From the NCBI RefSeq assembly GCF_002091955.1, contig NZ_MKKY01000054.1:1-44173 (forward strand): DNA of 44,173 bases. Direction: 5' to 3'. The DNA comes from Rhodococcus sp. 1168. Lineage in GTDB: Bacteria > Actinomycetota > Actinomycetes > Mycobacteriales > Mycobacteriaceae. Positions 33,697-42,987 of this stretch are shown in pieces. Made by a program: the position numbers and the translations under genes. The notes beneath the pieces are model-generated. The model saw nothing but the letters and a program-made list of their open reading frames with translations. It made no database searches and was not told the DNA's origin. Each line of letters begins with the position of its first letter. The stretch's first letter is position 1.

Positions 33697-35652
33697 CTAG
33701 CTTGCCTCAGCCGCAGACCGGCTTACTTGTAGTTGCGTCGCAGCCGACTCCGAGCGGCCCGGCCGGATGGCCCGCAGGGCGTTGACGATGACCACCAAGT
33801 CGACCACCTCTTGGCTGAGAGCTCCGACCACAGCCGGGATCGATCCAGTCGCGGCGACCAGCATGAGGCCCACGGACAGCGCTATGCCGATCCAGATGCT
33901 TTGCAGCGCCACGTGCATCGTCCGCTGGCCGATCCGCACCGCGGTCGCCACTCTGCCCAAGTGTTCGGTCAAGATCACGACGTCGGCGGACTCGCTGGCC
34001 GCGGTCGCGCCGCGGCCGCCCATCGCGATGCCGACATCGGCGGCGGCCAGTGCCGGGGCATCGTTGACACCATCGCCCACCATCGCCACTGGCGGGTGCG
34101 GGGCCTGTCCGACGATCCGCACCTTGTCCTGCGGCAGCAGCTCACCGAAGGCCCGGTGCAGGCCTGCGTCCGCAGCAACATGGTCCACCGTGCTCTGCGC
34201 GTCACCGCTGAGCACCAGCTGGTCGATGACGCCTAGCCCGGCGAGCGCGGCGACTGTGTCCGCCGCGTCCGCGCGCAACTGGTCCGCCATCACGACGGTG
34301 CCGGCGAACTTTCCGTCGACCGCCACGTAGACCGCCAGGTGGCCCGGTTGTAGGGTGGCCTCGGCGACCTCGCCGACGTGCTCGGCCACGAAGCGGGCCT
34401 TGCCGACCACTACCGTGCGCCCGTCGACCGTGGCGGCGACTCCGTTGGTTGCCTCCTCGTGCGCGTCCGTAGCGGGGAGCAGATCCAGCCCGTGCGTGCG
34501 AGCTGCGTCTTGCACAGAGGCCGCCACGACGTGCGAGGAGTACTGTTCGGCCGACGCCGTCAGCCGCAGCAGCTCTCGGGCCCCGTCCTCACCGGCCCAC
34601 ACGAATCCGGGCACAGGCTCGACGGCCACGAGTTCCGGTCGTCCACAGGTCAGCGTTCCGGTTTTGTCGTAGGCCACGGTCCGCACGTTCGACAGACGTT
34701 CGAGCGTGCCGGCGTCCTTGACGATGACCCCGGCGCGGGCAGCACGGCCCATTCCGCCGAGGAAGGCGACGGGCGCGGCGATCAGCAGCGGGCACGGGGT
34801 GGCCACGACGAGCACCTCGGCGAAGACCACAGGATCCGACCAATACCACCACGCAAGGCCTGCGATCGTCAGAGACAACACGGTGAACGGAACGGCATAA
34901 CGGTCGGCGAGCCGGACCACCGGCGCCCTGGACTCCGCAGCAGCGCGGACCATATCCACGATCCGGGCGTATTGACTGTCGGCGGCGGTGCTGGCGGCCC
35001 GCATCATCACCGCGGACGCGCCGTTGACCGAGCCGGACAGCAGATGCTCCCCGCGCAGCCTGGTGACCGGCAAGCTCTCACCGGTGATCGAGGACTCGTC
35101 GAACTCGGTTTCGTCGTCCTCGAGGTGACCGTCGACCGGCAGCACCTCCGCCGGACGCAGCAGCAGCAGTTCCCCCGGCACCACCTCCGCAACCGGGATC
35201 TCCTCCAGGGAGCCATCTGCCAGCACCCGGCGGGCGGTCCGCGGGGTGCGGTCCAGCAGTGCGTTCAGCTCGCGGCGCGCACGGCCGGCTGCGTAATCCT
35301 CTAGCGCTTCGCCCCCGGAGAGCATGAGGCCCACCACGAGTGCGGCGACATACTCGCCGACCGCGACGGTGGCGGTGATCGCGATGACCGCCAGGATATC
35401 GACCCCCCAGTGCCCCGCCATGACGTCGCGGACCATTCCCCGGGCGACCCACAGCACCACCAGCCCGGCCCACACCGAGCCGATCCACTGCGCCGGACCG
35501 CTCTGCCCCGAGGCCAGTAGTGCGAAAACGACCGCCAAGACCAGCAGTGATGCCGTGAACAAGGGGTAGCTGAGCATGGCCCGCATCACTGCCCGCGAAC
35601 CGGACCCGCCGGATGTGCCGGCGTCCTCGAACTCTCTTCTCGACTCGTCCAT
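33697..35652 (-). CDS. Heavy-metal P1B-type ATPase
   Basis: Metal exporter of about 651 aa. Six or more membrane helices, an actuator domain with the TGES loop (SSITGESLPV), phosphorylation site DKTGTLT and hinge MVGDGVNDAPAL. The transmembrane metal motif is TPCPLL rather than CPC, and the expected SEHP-type histidine motif reads SSHV. Neither a CPC motif nor an N-terminal heavy-metal-associated domain is present, so copper is unlikely and other divalent metals are more likely (inference). ATG at 35652 is used; GTG codons at 35658 and 35670 are alternatives. By eye its DNA is more GC-rich than its neighbours and it interrupts the thiD-lipoprotein order, suggesting acquisition. Paired 12-bp repeats lie upstream. 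Confidence 0.9.
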   Translation of the reverse strand: MDESRREFEDAGTSGGSGSRAVMRAMLSYPLFTASLLVLAVVFALLASGQSGPAQWIGSVWAGLVVLWVARGMVRDVMAGHWGVDILAVIAITATVAVGEYVAALVVGLMLSGGEALEDYAAGRARRELNALLDRTPRTARRVLADGSLEEIPVAEVVPGELLLLRPAEVLPVDGHLEDDETEFDESSITGESLPVTRLRGEHLLSGSVNGASAVMMRAASTAADSQYARIVDMVRAAAESRAPVVRLADRYAVPFTVLSLTIAGLAWWYWSDPVVFAEVLVVATPCPLLIAAPVAFLGGMGRAARAGVIVKDAGTLERLSNVRTVAYDKTGTLTCGRPELVAVEPVPGFVWAGEDGARELLRLTASAEQYSSHVVAASVQDAARTHGLDLLPATDAHEEATNGVAATVDGRTVVVGKARFVAEHVGEVAEATLQPGHLAVYVAVDGKFAGTVVMADQLRADAADTVAALAGLGVIDQLVLSGDAQSTVDHVAADAGLHRAFGELLPQDKVRIVGQAPHPPVAMVGDGVNDAPALAAADVGIAMGGRGATAASESADVVILTEHLGRVATAVRIGQRTMHVALQSIWIGIALSVGLMLVAATGSIPAVVGALSQEVVDLVVIVNALRAIRPGRSESAATQLQVSRSAAEAS

Positions 35653-35691
35653 CAGCACATCATCCCCCACAGGTGCGTCGTGGAAATCCCT

Positions 35692-35715
35692 CCAGGTCTA
35701 CCGCCAGGCCTACCG
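35692..35715. repeat. Adjacent 12-bp direct repeats upstream of the P-type ATPase
   Basis: CCAGGTCTACCG immediately followed by CCAGGCCTACCG (11 of 12 identical), 40 bp before the ATPase start. Position and size suit a binding site for a metal-responsive regulator acting in trans; no regulator gene is adjacent. Confidence 0.5.
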
Positions 35716-35763
35716 TGGGCTACAGGTTCACAGAATCAAGCGGGGCCGACGGTTGCACCTACC

Positions 35764-37242
35764 TCACTGTCCTACTCGCGCCTCGGTTCGTGCCGCACCC
35801 GAGGGAACGCCGTTCGGGCCGTCGATCTCCTGCGCAAAAGTTCCGATACCGAACGCGACGGCTGATGCATTCGAGCCCAAAGCTGTCCGGTCGATATTGG
35901 TGAGGGTGTCCTCGGCGGTGTGGTAATTCTGGTCGAACGTTTCCTCGGCCGTCCCACCCCATTTGGCCGCCTGCTCGGGAGATTTCTCCTCGTCCGCGCC
36001 GCTGAACACTCCCCCGGACGGAATTCCGACGTCGATGAACGGGCCGTAATCGGAGCGGCCGTCGAAGTCGGTCCCGTCGGCGGCGATGCCCTCTTGCTGC
36101 AGACGCTCGAGAAATACCCGCTCGATCGCTTCCGATCCCGGCGGTCCAGCCGGAGCGCCGACCTTGTCTGAGTCGTCACCGTCGTAGGCGAGGTAGCCGG
36201 CGTTGTGCGAGGCGATCATGTCGAAATTCAGATACAGAGCAATTGCCGCTTCGTCCTCCTCGCTCAGCCCCTCGACGTATTCGGTCGACCCCACGAGCCC
36301 AGGCTCCTCGGCCCCCCAGAACGCGAAACGTACGGCGTTGGTGATGTCCGGTTCGCTTCCCATCTCAAGGGCCGTCTCGAGAACCGCAGCCGTGCCACTG
36401 CCGTTGTCGTTGATGCCCGGCCCCTCGGGAACGCTGTCGAGGTGAGCGCCTGCGACGACGACGTTGTCGGTGCTGCCCGTCTTGGTCTGCGCAATGACGT
36501 TGCGACTCTTGGTGGTCGTAGTTTCGGTGTCGAGAGTAAGCGTCAATTCCGGCGCCGACGCCACGATCGATCCGTCTTCCGCGCTGACGCCACCGGCAGG
36601 AATTCTCGCGATGTCGGCGCTACCGAGCGTGCCGCCGTCGAGAGGTCCCGGCTCGTTGTTCACCACGATGATCGCGACAGCACCCAACTCTGCTGCGACG
36701 GTCTGTTTCGCACCGAACGGACACACACCTCGGTCGACGACGACGATGGCGCCGGACACCTCGAGACCGTCGTAATCCGTTGCTTCGCAACCAAGTGAAC
36801 CGTCGGCCGGGGCGCGAGCCACCCGCGCGGTGACGCCGTCCGGTGGAGACGACGGCGAATAGGTCAGAGCGTCGACCGACAGCTGCTGCTCACCTGCAGA
36901 AAGCAATTGGGTAGCAGCGGTGAATTGATCGAACTCGAATTCGGGTGTCTCCACCGCGAATCCGACGGACTCGAGTCGATCGACGACATAGTCGACACTC
37001 GCGTCGTATCCAGGAGTACCCGCCGCGCGATTCCCGTTGTTGTCGGTGGCAATTCGCTCGAGTTGTTCCAGGTGAGCGATGACGTTCTCCTCGGTGACGG
37101 CTTCGGCGAGCCCGGGACCGTCCGCTGTCGCAACCGGAGTGGGAGCAGAAATGGCCGGTTGTTCCTCGTCCGAAGACGTGGAACAACCGGCCACCACGAG
37201 CATGCCTGCTGCGAAACCTGCAAGAAGGGTCATCCGTCGCAT
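35764..37242 (-). CDS. M28-family metallopeptidase lipoprotein (LpqL-like)
   Basis: Exported zinc aminopeptidase, 492 aa. Signal peptide with lipobox VAGC (Cys20), then a Ser/Thr/Pro linker, a protease-associated (PA) domain inserted at about 140-250 (GAIVVVDRGVCPFGAKQTVAAELGAVAIIVVNN), and the M28 catalytic domain. Two-zinc ligands are visible: GAHLDS, GINDNGSG, FWGAEEPGL (catalytic and bridging Glu), NFDMIAS and NYHTAEDT. By position and domain plan it matches mycobacterial LpqL (Rv0418). It probably trims peptides at the cell surface. The ATG start gives a good signal peptide (MRRMTLLAGFAAGMLVVAGC). Confidence 0.93.
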   Translation of the reverse strand: MRRMTLLAGFAAGMLVVAGCSTSSDEEQPAISAPTPVATADGPGLAEAVTEENVIAHLEQLERIATDNNGNRAAGTPGYDASVDYVVDRLESVGFAVETPEFEFDQFTAATQLLSAGEQQLSVDALTYSPSSPPDGVTARVARAPADGSLGCEATDYDGLEVSGAIVVVDRGVCPFGAKQTVAAELGAVAIIVVNNEPGPLDGGTLGSADIARIPAGGVSAEDGSIVASAPELTLTLDTETTTTKSRNVIAQTKTGSTDNVVVAGAHLDSVPEGPGINDNGSGTAAVLETALEMGSEPDITNAVRFAFWGAEEPGLVGSTEYVEGLSEEDEAAIALYLNFDMIASHNAGYLAYDGDDSDKVGAPAGPPGSEAIERVFLERLQQEGIAADGTDFDGRSDYGPFIDVGIPSGGVFSGADEEKSPEQAAKWGGTAEETFDQNYHTAEDTLTNIDRTALGSNASAVAFGIGTFAQEIDGPNGVPSGAARTEARVGQ

Positions 37243-37266
37243 GGATGCACCTTAACTGCACAGGCG

Positions 37267-38064
37267 TCAGGCGTCTCGACGATTCGTCACCAACACTGCA
37301 GCTCCGAAGATGACCGCGGTGAACACGATGAAGTAGATCAGGCTACCGATGGGCCCCCAGTGGAAGTCGATGCCGCCGTCCTGACCGAGGAAGTTACTGG
37401 TGTTCGCCCACGGCAAGAACGGTTGAACCGCACGACCGAACGAGCCGAACAATCCGAACAGATTCTCGATGACCAACGGCCACAGCAGCAGTAGCGCGAT
37501 AGCACCCGCCGACTGCCGAAGCAGCGCACCGACGCCGACCGCGATGATGACCTGAAGGAACGCCAGGATGGCAGTGCCGTAGATGACGCGCCAGGTGCCG
37601 TCGGTGTCGAAGCTCAGCAGTATTCCGGCGTCGGGACCTGCGGTTGCCTTTGCCAGGTAGAACGCTCCGAGGCCGAGAACCAAACTGAGCAAGAAACCGA
37701 AGACCCCGATCAGCAGGGCCTTGGATGTCAGTACTACGGCTCGGTTCGGGATGGCCTGAAAGGTGGTCCTGATGACGCCGAAGCGGTATTCGCTGGTGAC
37801 CGTCAATGCCGCCAGAATCATGAGCACCAATGCGCCGAATCCACCGACACCGCCCCCTACTGCCTCGAACGCGGACGGAGAGAACGGTTCGAAGTCGGGC
37901 TGATCACCCTGTGCGACTTGATTTTTGTAGGAATCGATACCCAACTTGGACGTGATGCCGACGATCGCCGCCAAGCCGAGTCCGAGCACGATGATGGCTA
38001 TCGTGCACCACCACGGCGACTTGGTCGAGGTGATTTTGATTCGTTCCGCTGCCAAGACACCCAT
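37267..38064 (-). CDS. ABC-2 type transporter permease
   Basis: A 265-aa membrane protein with six helices and a large extracytoplasmic loop after the first (SKLGIDSYKNQVAQGDQPDFEPFSP). It resembles ABC-2 permeases of drug/lipid or bacteriocin-self-protection exporters. The conserved ALTVTSEYRFGVIRTTFQAIPNR segment, the coupling region of ABC-2 permeases, is present. Its ATG shares one base with the stop of the ATPase gene (TGATG), so they form one transporter. The substrate is unknown. Confidence 0.9.
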   Translation of the reverse strand: MGVLAAERIKITSTKSPWWCTIAIIVLGLGLAAIVGITSKLGIDSYKNQVAQGDQPDFEPFSPSAFEAVGGGVGGFGALVLMILAALTVTSEYRFGVIRTTFQAIPNRAVVLTSKALLIGVFGFLLSLVLGLGAFYLAKATAGPDAGILLSFDTDGTWRVIYGTAILAFLQVIIAVGVGALLRQSAGAIALLLLWPLVIENLFGLFGSFGRAVQPFLPWANTSNFLGQDGGIDFHWGPIGSLIYFIVFTAVIFGAAVLVTNRRDA

Positions 38065-39026
38065 CAGAGTGAACCACCCATCGCTTGCTGAATGTTCGGA
38101 TCTTCGGCACCTTCGCCGTGGAATTGCACGTCGTGTCCGGTGAGCTTCATGAACGCTTCCTCCAACGACCCACGCTGCGAGGACAACTCGTGCAGCACGA
38201 TGCCGGCACGGCCGGCGATGTCACCGATCGCATCGGTGGACGAGTCTACGACGACGAGCGAGGGCTGAAGCTCCTCTGCCGAATCCGGTTCGCGCACCGT
38301 CAATCCGGCGGAGGTCAACGCACTGCGAAGCGCGTCGAGCTGCGGGCTTCGAACTCGGACCGAGGCTTCGGACGCGTGGTCGATGAATTCCTGGACCGAC
38401 GAATCGAAGATCAGCTTTCCGCGACCGATCACCACCAAATTTTCTGCTGTCTGCGCCATTTCGGACAGCAGGTGGCTCGAGACGAGGACCGTTCTGCCTT
38501 CGGCGGCGAGGCGCTGCATGAATTTGCGAATCCAGACGATGCCCTCGGGGTCGAGCCCGTTCACCGGCTCGTCGAACAGGAGGACTTTCGGGTCACCCAG
38601 AAGCGCACCGGCAAGACCGAGTCGCTGTGACATACCGAGTGAAAACCCGCCCGCGTTCTTCTTCGCGACGTCGGTGAGGCCGACGAGCCGAAGCACCTCG
38701 TCCACCCGAGACTTCGCGATGTCGTTGGAGGCGGCCATCCATTCGAGATGGGCCCGCGCAGTGCGATTGGGATGTACCCACTTGGCGTCCAGCAGCGCGC
38801 CGACCGTCCGAAGCGGCTGCTTGAGTTGGTTGTAGCGCTTGCCCTCGATCAGAGCCTCCCCACTGGTGGGGCGATCCAATCCGAGGATCATGCGCATGGT
38901 CGTCGACTTGCCCGCACCGTTGGGTCCGAGGAACCCCGTGACGATGCCGGGTTTCACCGTGAAGGTCAGGTCTTCGACCGCCTTGGTGTTTCCGAACTGT
39001 TTGGTCAGTCCTTTGACTTCGATCAT
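38064..39026 (-). CDS. ABC transporter ATP-binding protein
   Basis: Nucleotide-binding subunit of the exporter, about 320 aa: Walker A GPNGAGKST, signature SLGMSQRLGLAGALL, Walker B VLLFDEPVNGLDPEG, H-loop VLVSSHLL. The ABC signature reads LGMSQ rather than LSGGQ, as in CcmA/BcrA-type drug exporters. A DUF4162-like C-terminal domain follows (about 210-300). ATG at 39026 (MIEVKGLTKQFG) gives the normal N-terminus; a GTG three codons upstream (39035) is equally possible. It lies 83 bp downstream of thiG. Confidence 0.93.
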   Translation of the reverse strand: MIEVKGLTKQFGNTKAVEDLTFTVKPGIVTGFLGPNGAGKSTTMRMILGLDRPTSGEALIEGKRYNQLKQPLRTVGALLDAKWVHPNRTARAHLEWMAASNDIAKSRVDEVLRLVGLTDVAKKNAGGFSLGMSQRLGLAGALLGDPKVLLFDEPVNGLDPEGIVWIRKFMQRLAAEGRTVLVSSHLLSEMAQTAENLVVIGRGKLIFDSSVQEFIDHASEASVRVRSPQLDALRSALTSAGLTVREPDSAEELQPSLVVVDSSTDAIGDIAGRAGIVLHELSSQRGSLEEAFMKLTGHDVQFHGEGAEDPNIQQAMGGSL

Positions 39027-39109
39027 GGGACTCACTGTCCACTACCGAAGCACCCCAGCGCATCACCCGTGAGTCGCGACCGAAGGTCATCCTTTGGGAT
39101 GATGTGTCG

Positions 39110-40066
<957 letters not shown>

Positions 40067-40070
<4 letters not shown>

Positions 40071-41128
40071 TGTTTCCTATCTGTGGTGAATCGGGCCGGG
40101 TCTGCGGCCTTCGCTTCGATGAGTGCATCGTCTTCCAGTAGTGCAGCGACGGCGTCTGCGGTGATGGGCGTCAACAGGATTCCATTGCGTCCGTGGCCCG
40201 AGGCGACGATGACGCGGTCGGAGATCTTGCCGATGAGTGGCAACCCATCGGGGCTCATCGGGCGCAGGCCTGCCGCGCATTCGTGAAGTTCGTATTCGCC
40301 GAGGCCCGGCATCAACCGCTCTGCGTCGGCGATGAGGTCGCGGACGCCTGCGACGGTGACCTCGGTGTCCTGCCCCGATTCGTATTGTGTGGCCCCGACT
40401 ACCAATCCGTCTCCACGCGGCACCAGGTAGATCGCGCGGCCGTGGACGCTGCCGCGGATCGTTCGGGTCGGGGCAGGTGTGGCACTGGGTCTGCGTCGTA
40501 GACGCAGTATTTCGCCTTTGACTGCCCGGACCGGTAGATCGGCGAGGAGCGCGGAGGTCTGGGCGCCTGCTGCCAGCACGATGCGGTCGGTGGTCAGTGC
40601 GTCGAGATCGGTGACGGTGTCGGTGGAGAATTCGACGCCGCCGCTCACCGCTGCGGCTTGCAGTGCCTCGAGCAGCCTGCGGTTGTCGACGGCAAGTTCG
40701 GTGGGTGCCAGCAGCCCGAGGCGGATGTTCGGTGCAAGGGAAGGCTCGAGCTCCCGGATCTGTGCCCGACCGAGGATCTCGAGCTCGTGGCCTTGGTTTC
40801 CGACCCAGTCGGCAATGGTTCGCAGGTCAGTCGCGTCGGCTGCGTCGAGCGCGACCGTCAGTGATCCGGTCGCAGAGAACACCGAGGGGCCAGGAAGTGC
40901 TCGTGCGAATTCGGGCCATCTGGCAAGGGAATGTGCGCCGAGCTCGAGCAGCTCGTGTTCGCCCGGCCATCCCTCGGACAGCGGCGCGAGCATTCCCCCT
41001 GCCACCCATGATGCGCCGGTACCGACCGACGGATCATGCAGCCGCACGGACCAGCCGTTGCGCGCGGATCGTGCGGCGACCGCCAGGCCGATCACTCCGC
41101 CACCGACCACGGAAAGACTCTTGGGCAT
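40067..41128 (-). CDS. thiO: Glycine oxidase
   Basis: FAD enzyme of the DAO family, 353 aa. It oxidises glycine to the dehydroglycine used by ThiG in aerobic thiazole synthesis. The dinucleotide-binding N-terminus is SLSVVGGGVIGLAVAARSARNG with the following RLHDPSVGTGASWVAGGML; the C-terminal substrate/FAD motif is GLRPMSPDGLPLIG and SGHGRNGILLTPITA. ATG at 41128, 14 nt after the end of the TPP riboswitch, first gene of the operon. Confidence 0.96.
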
Positions 41129-41141
41129 TTCTCACCACCTC

Positions 41142-41229
41142 ACTCCCTGCGCCGGCATGATCCGGTTCAGGTATTGACGGTAAGGACGGGCGTGTCCACT
41201 CTCAGCCCCACGTACCTCGGGACTCCCGT
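41142..41229 (-). ncRNA. TPP riboswitch (THI element)
   Basis: On the minus strand the conserved THI-box blocks appear in order: GGGGCTGAGA, a variable stem, CCTGAACCGGATCATGCCGG, and a closing CGCAGGGAGT that pairs with the 5' TCCC of GGGAGTCCC. These form the pyrimidine and pyrophosphate sensor helices. The aptamer ends only about 14 nt before the thiO ATG and overlaps the region just upstream of the ribosome-binding site, so TPP most likely blocks translation initiation rather than forming a terminator (inference). Confidence 0.93.
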
Positions 41230-41251
41230 GTATCTACTCTTGCCAACAGAC

Positions 41252-41257
41252 TACCGT
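41252..41257 (+). promoter_or_regulatory. -10 box for leaderless thiE
   Basis: TACCGT lies 7 nt before the GTG start of thiE and no Shine-Dalgarno sequence is present. It sits in the short gap between thiE and the divergent riboswitch leader. Confidence 0.5.
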
Positions 41258-41264
41258 TGCCGGT

Positions 41265-41957
41265 GTGCAAAGCGATCGGATCATCCGCAACCCGGAAGCG
41301 CGTGAGCGTTTGACATCAGCTCGGCTGTATCTGTGCACCGATGCTCGGCGCGAGCACGGCGATCTCGCTCAGTTCGCCGAGGCCGCACTGTCCGGTGGCG
41401 TCGACATCATTCAACTTCGCGACAAGAACTCCGAAGGCGAGCGCACGTTCGGCCCGCTCGAAGCCAAGGACGAGCTGGCCGCGCTGGCAATTTTGTCAGC
41501 TGCCACCAAACGCCACGGTGCGCTCCTCGCAGTCAACGACCGCGCCGATCTTGCCCTTGCATCGGGTGCCGACGTGCTGCATCTCGGCCAGGGCGATCTT
41601 CCGGTCCACTATGCGCGCCAGATCCTCGGCCCCGACGTCGTCATCGGGCGGTCGACGCAGAATCGAAGCCAGGCCGCTCTCGCTGCCATCGAGGACGGCG
41701 TCGACTATTTCGCTACCGGGCCGATCTGGGCCACACCGACCAAACCGAACCGGAAAGCAGCCGGCCTGGACCTGTTGCGCAGCACCGCCGAATCCGCTCC
41801 GACGCGGCCGTGGTTCGCCATCGGCGGCATCGATACCGAGAACGTCAACGAAGTTCTTGCCGCGGGCGCGGATCGCATCGTCGTCGTACGGGCCATCACC
41901 AAAGCTCGGGATCCACAGGCAGCCGCACGGGAGCTCAAGCTCGCGTTGCAGGATTGA
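41265..41957 (+). CDS. thiE: Thiamin-phosphate synthase
   Basis: TIM-barrel enzyme that joins HMP-pyrophosphate and thiazole phosphate, 230 aa. Marks are [19 protein letters not shown] (pyrophosphate-binding), [53 protein letters not shown] and [11 protein letters not shown] start at 41265 with a leaderless -10. It is divergent from thiO-thiS-thiG and lies outside the riboswitch, so its control differs. The last codons and stop lie in the first unit of a 19-bp tandem repeat. Confidence 0.96.
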   Translation: MQSDRIIRNPEARERLTSARLYLCTDARREHGDLAQFAEAALSGGVDIIQLRDKNSEGERTFGPLEAKDELAALAILSAATKRHGALLAVNDRADLALASGADVLHLGQGDLPVHYARQILGPDVVIGRSTQNRSQAALAAIEDGVDYFATGPIWATPTKPNRKAAGLDLLRSTAESAPTRPWFAIGGIDTENVNEVLAAGADRIVVVRAITKARDPQAAARELKLALQD

Positions 41958-41996
41958 CCTCGCGTTGCAGGGTTGACCTCGCGTTGCAGGGCCGAC
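41940..41996. repeat. 19-bp tandem repeat (3 copies) across the thiE stop
   Basis: Units at 41940-41958, 41959-41977 and 41978-41996, each CTCGCGTTGCAGGxxxGAC with one to three differences. The first unit encodes the final LALQD and contains the stop codon; the next two lie downstream, up to the end of the convergent Nudix gene. The sequence points to slippage-driven expansion of a coding end. Confidence 0.92.
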
Positions 41997-42013
41997 AGAA
42001 TCCGTCGGTCTGG

Positions 42014-42853
42014 TCAGCCGAGCCAGCCCAGCACGGTCGACGGTGAGAGCACTTGCACCGACGTCGGGAGTCGTTGTTGCAGTCCGCGGTCCGCGGTGAC
42101 CAATGCAGTGAGTGTCGTCGACGCCTGTGCCTGCGACGCGAGCTCGTCGTCCCCGCTGCCGGCGGCGTGAATGACGGGGACTCTGATGTCCTCGAACTGT
42201 GCAGCTCGTGCTTCACCTTCGAGGACTGCCTCGATCCGGGTGAGCCAGCCGAAACCGACACCGGGCAGCTCGACGGTTCGCGGAAGGGTGCCCGCCAGTG
42301 AGCTCAGCAACTTGCCGGTTGCGCCGCTGCGATCGCGCCACCAGCCGTCGGGCCTCGAGCCGAGTACATTCGCGGTGTCCAGCAGAACTCGTAGTGGGCT
42401 GATGCGCAGGGAGGGCCAGCTGGCGGCAAATCCCGGGTGCAGTGGCAGTCGATCGACCATGTCCTCCGGGACCCACCGAAGTTCGGTGCTCTCACCGTTC
42501 ATCGTGGTGTCGAGTTGGGTGGCCGCGTCGGCGACGACGGTCGTGTAGGACCATCCGCTCGCCATCCGCGCCGTTTCGACTTCGCCGCGCACGAAGACGT
42601 TGTCGACACCGATTCCGGCTTCCTCGTCTGCTTCACGAACAGCGGCGTGCACGTTCGTTTCGTGCGAGTCCTTTGCGCCGCCGGGCAACGCCCACGTCCC
42701 GCCTTGATGGCTCCACAGCGCCCGGTGCTGCAGAAGGACCGTCGGCTCACCGTGCGGGGAAGGGGCCCGCAGTAGTAGCCCCGCCGCGCCGTGCTTGCCC
42801 CAGTGCCGCGTGCCGTTCTCACCTACAACCCACCCGTCACCGTCGCCACGCAT
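42014..42853 (-). CDS. Nudix hydrolase fused to a PIN/NYN-like domain
   Basis: A 279-aa two-domain protein. Residues about 15-150 are a Nudix fold with an intact box (GGAKDSHETNVHAAVREADEEAGI), in the position of mycobacterial mutT3 beside thiE. Residues about 155-279 look like a PIN/NYN-type nuclease domain: LRVLLDTANVLGSRPDGWW (first acidic residue), a central GSGDDELASQA (paired Asp), and TLTALVTADRGLQQRL (final Asp). In other actinobacteria this second part is, from memory, often a separate protein. The domain call is from motif pattern only. ATG at 42853 has TAGGGT 6 nt upstream, again a leaderless arrangement. Confidence 0.82.
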   Translation of the reverse strand: MRGDGDGWVVGENGTRHWGKHGAAGLLLRAPSPHGEPTVLLQHRALWSHQGGTWALPGGAKDSHETNVHAAVREADEEAGIGVDNVFVRGEVETARMASGWSYTTVVADAATQLDTTMNGESTELRWVPEDMVDRLPLHPGFAASWPSLRISPLRVLLDTANVLGSRPDGWWRDRSGATGKLLSSLAGTLPRTVELPGVGFGWLTRIEAVLEGEARAAQFEDIRVPVIHAAGSGDDELASQAQASTTLTALVTADRGLQQRLPTSVQVLSPSTVLGWLG

Positions 42854-42859
42854 ACCGAC

Positions 42860-42865
42860 ACCCTA
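42860..42865 (-). promoter_or_regulatory. -10 box for the Nudix-NYN gene
   Basis: TAGGGT on the minus strand, 6 nt before the ATG at 42853. It is identical to the -10 box of xth. It shows that the IS1380 insertion, whose left end lies further upstream, has left the immediate promoter intact. Confidence 0.5.
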
Positions 42866-42915
42866 GCCTCGTGCTTTCACAGAGGTGAGGATCTGATCTG
42901 TGTCGAAAACGAAGA

Positions 42916-42984
42916 AAGGTGCTCCCACCTGCGATAATTCGACTTGTCTAAGGTTGAATACACGCTGGAACAAGGAGCACCCTT
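42916..42984 (+). repeat. Inverted repeat in the leader of the IS1380 transposase
   Basis: AAGGTGCTCC (42916-42925) pairs with GGAGCACCCTT (42974-42984) apart from one bulged base. The right arm includes the AGGAG-like purines upstream of the transposase GTG, so folding could hide the ribosome-binding site and limit transposase synthesis from read-through RNA. Confidence 0.55.
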
Positions 42985-42987
42985 CTG

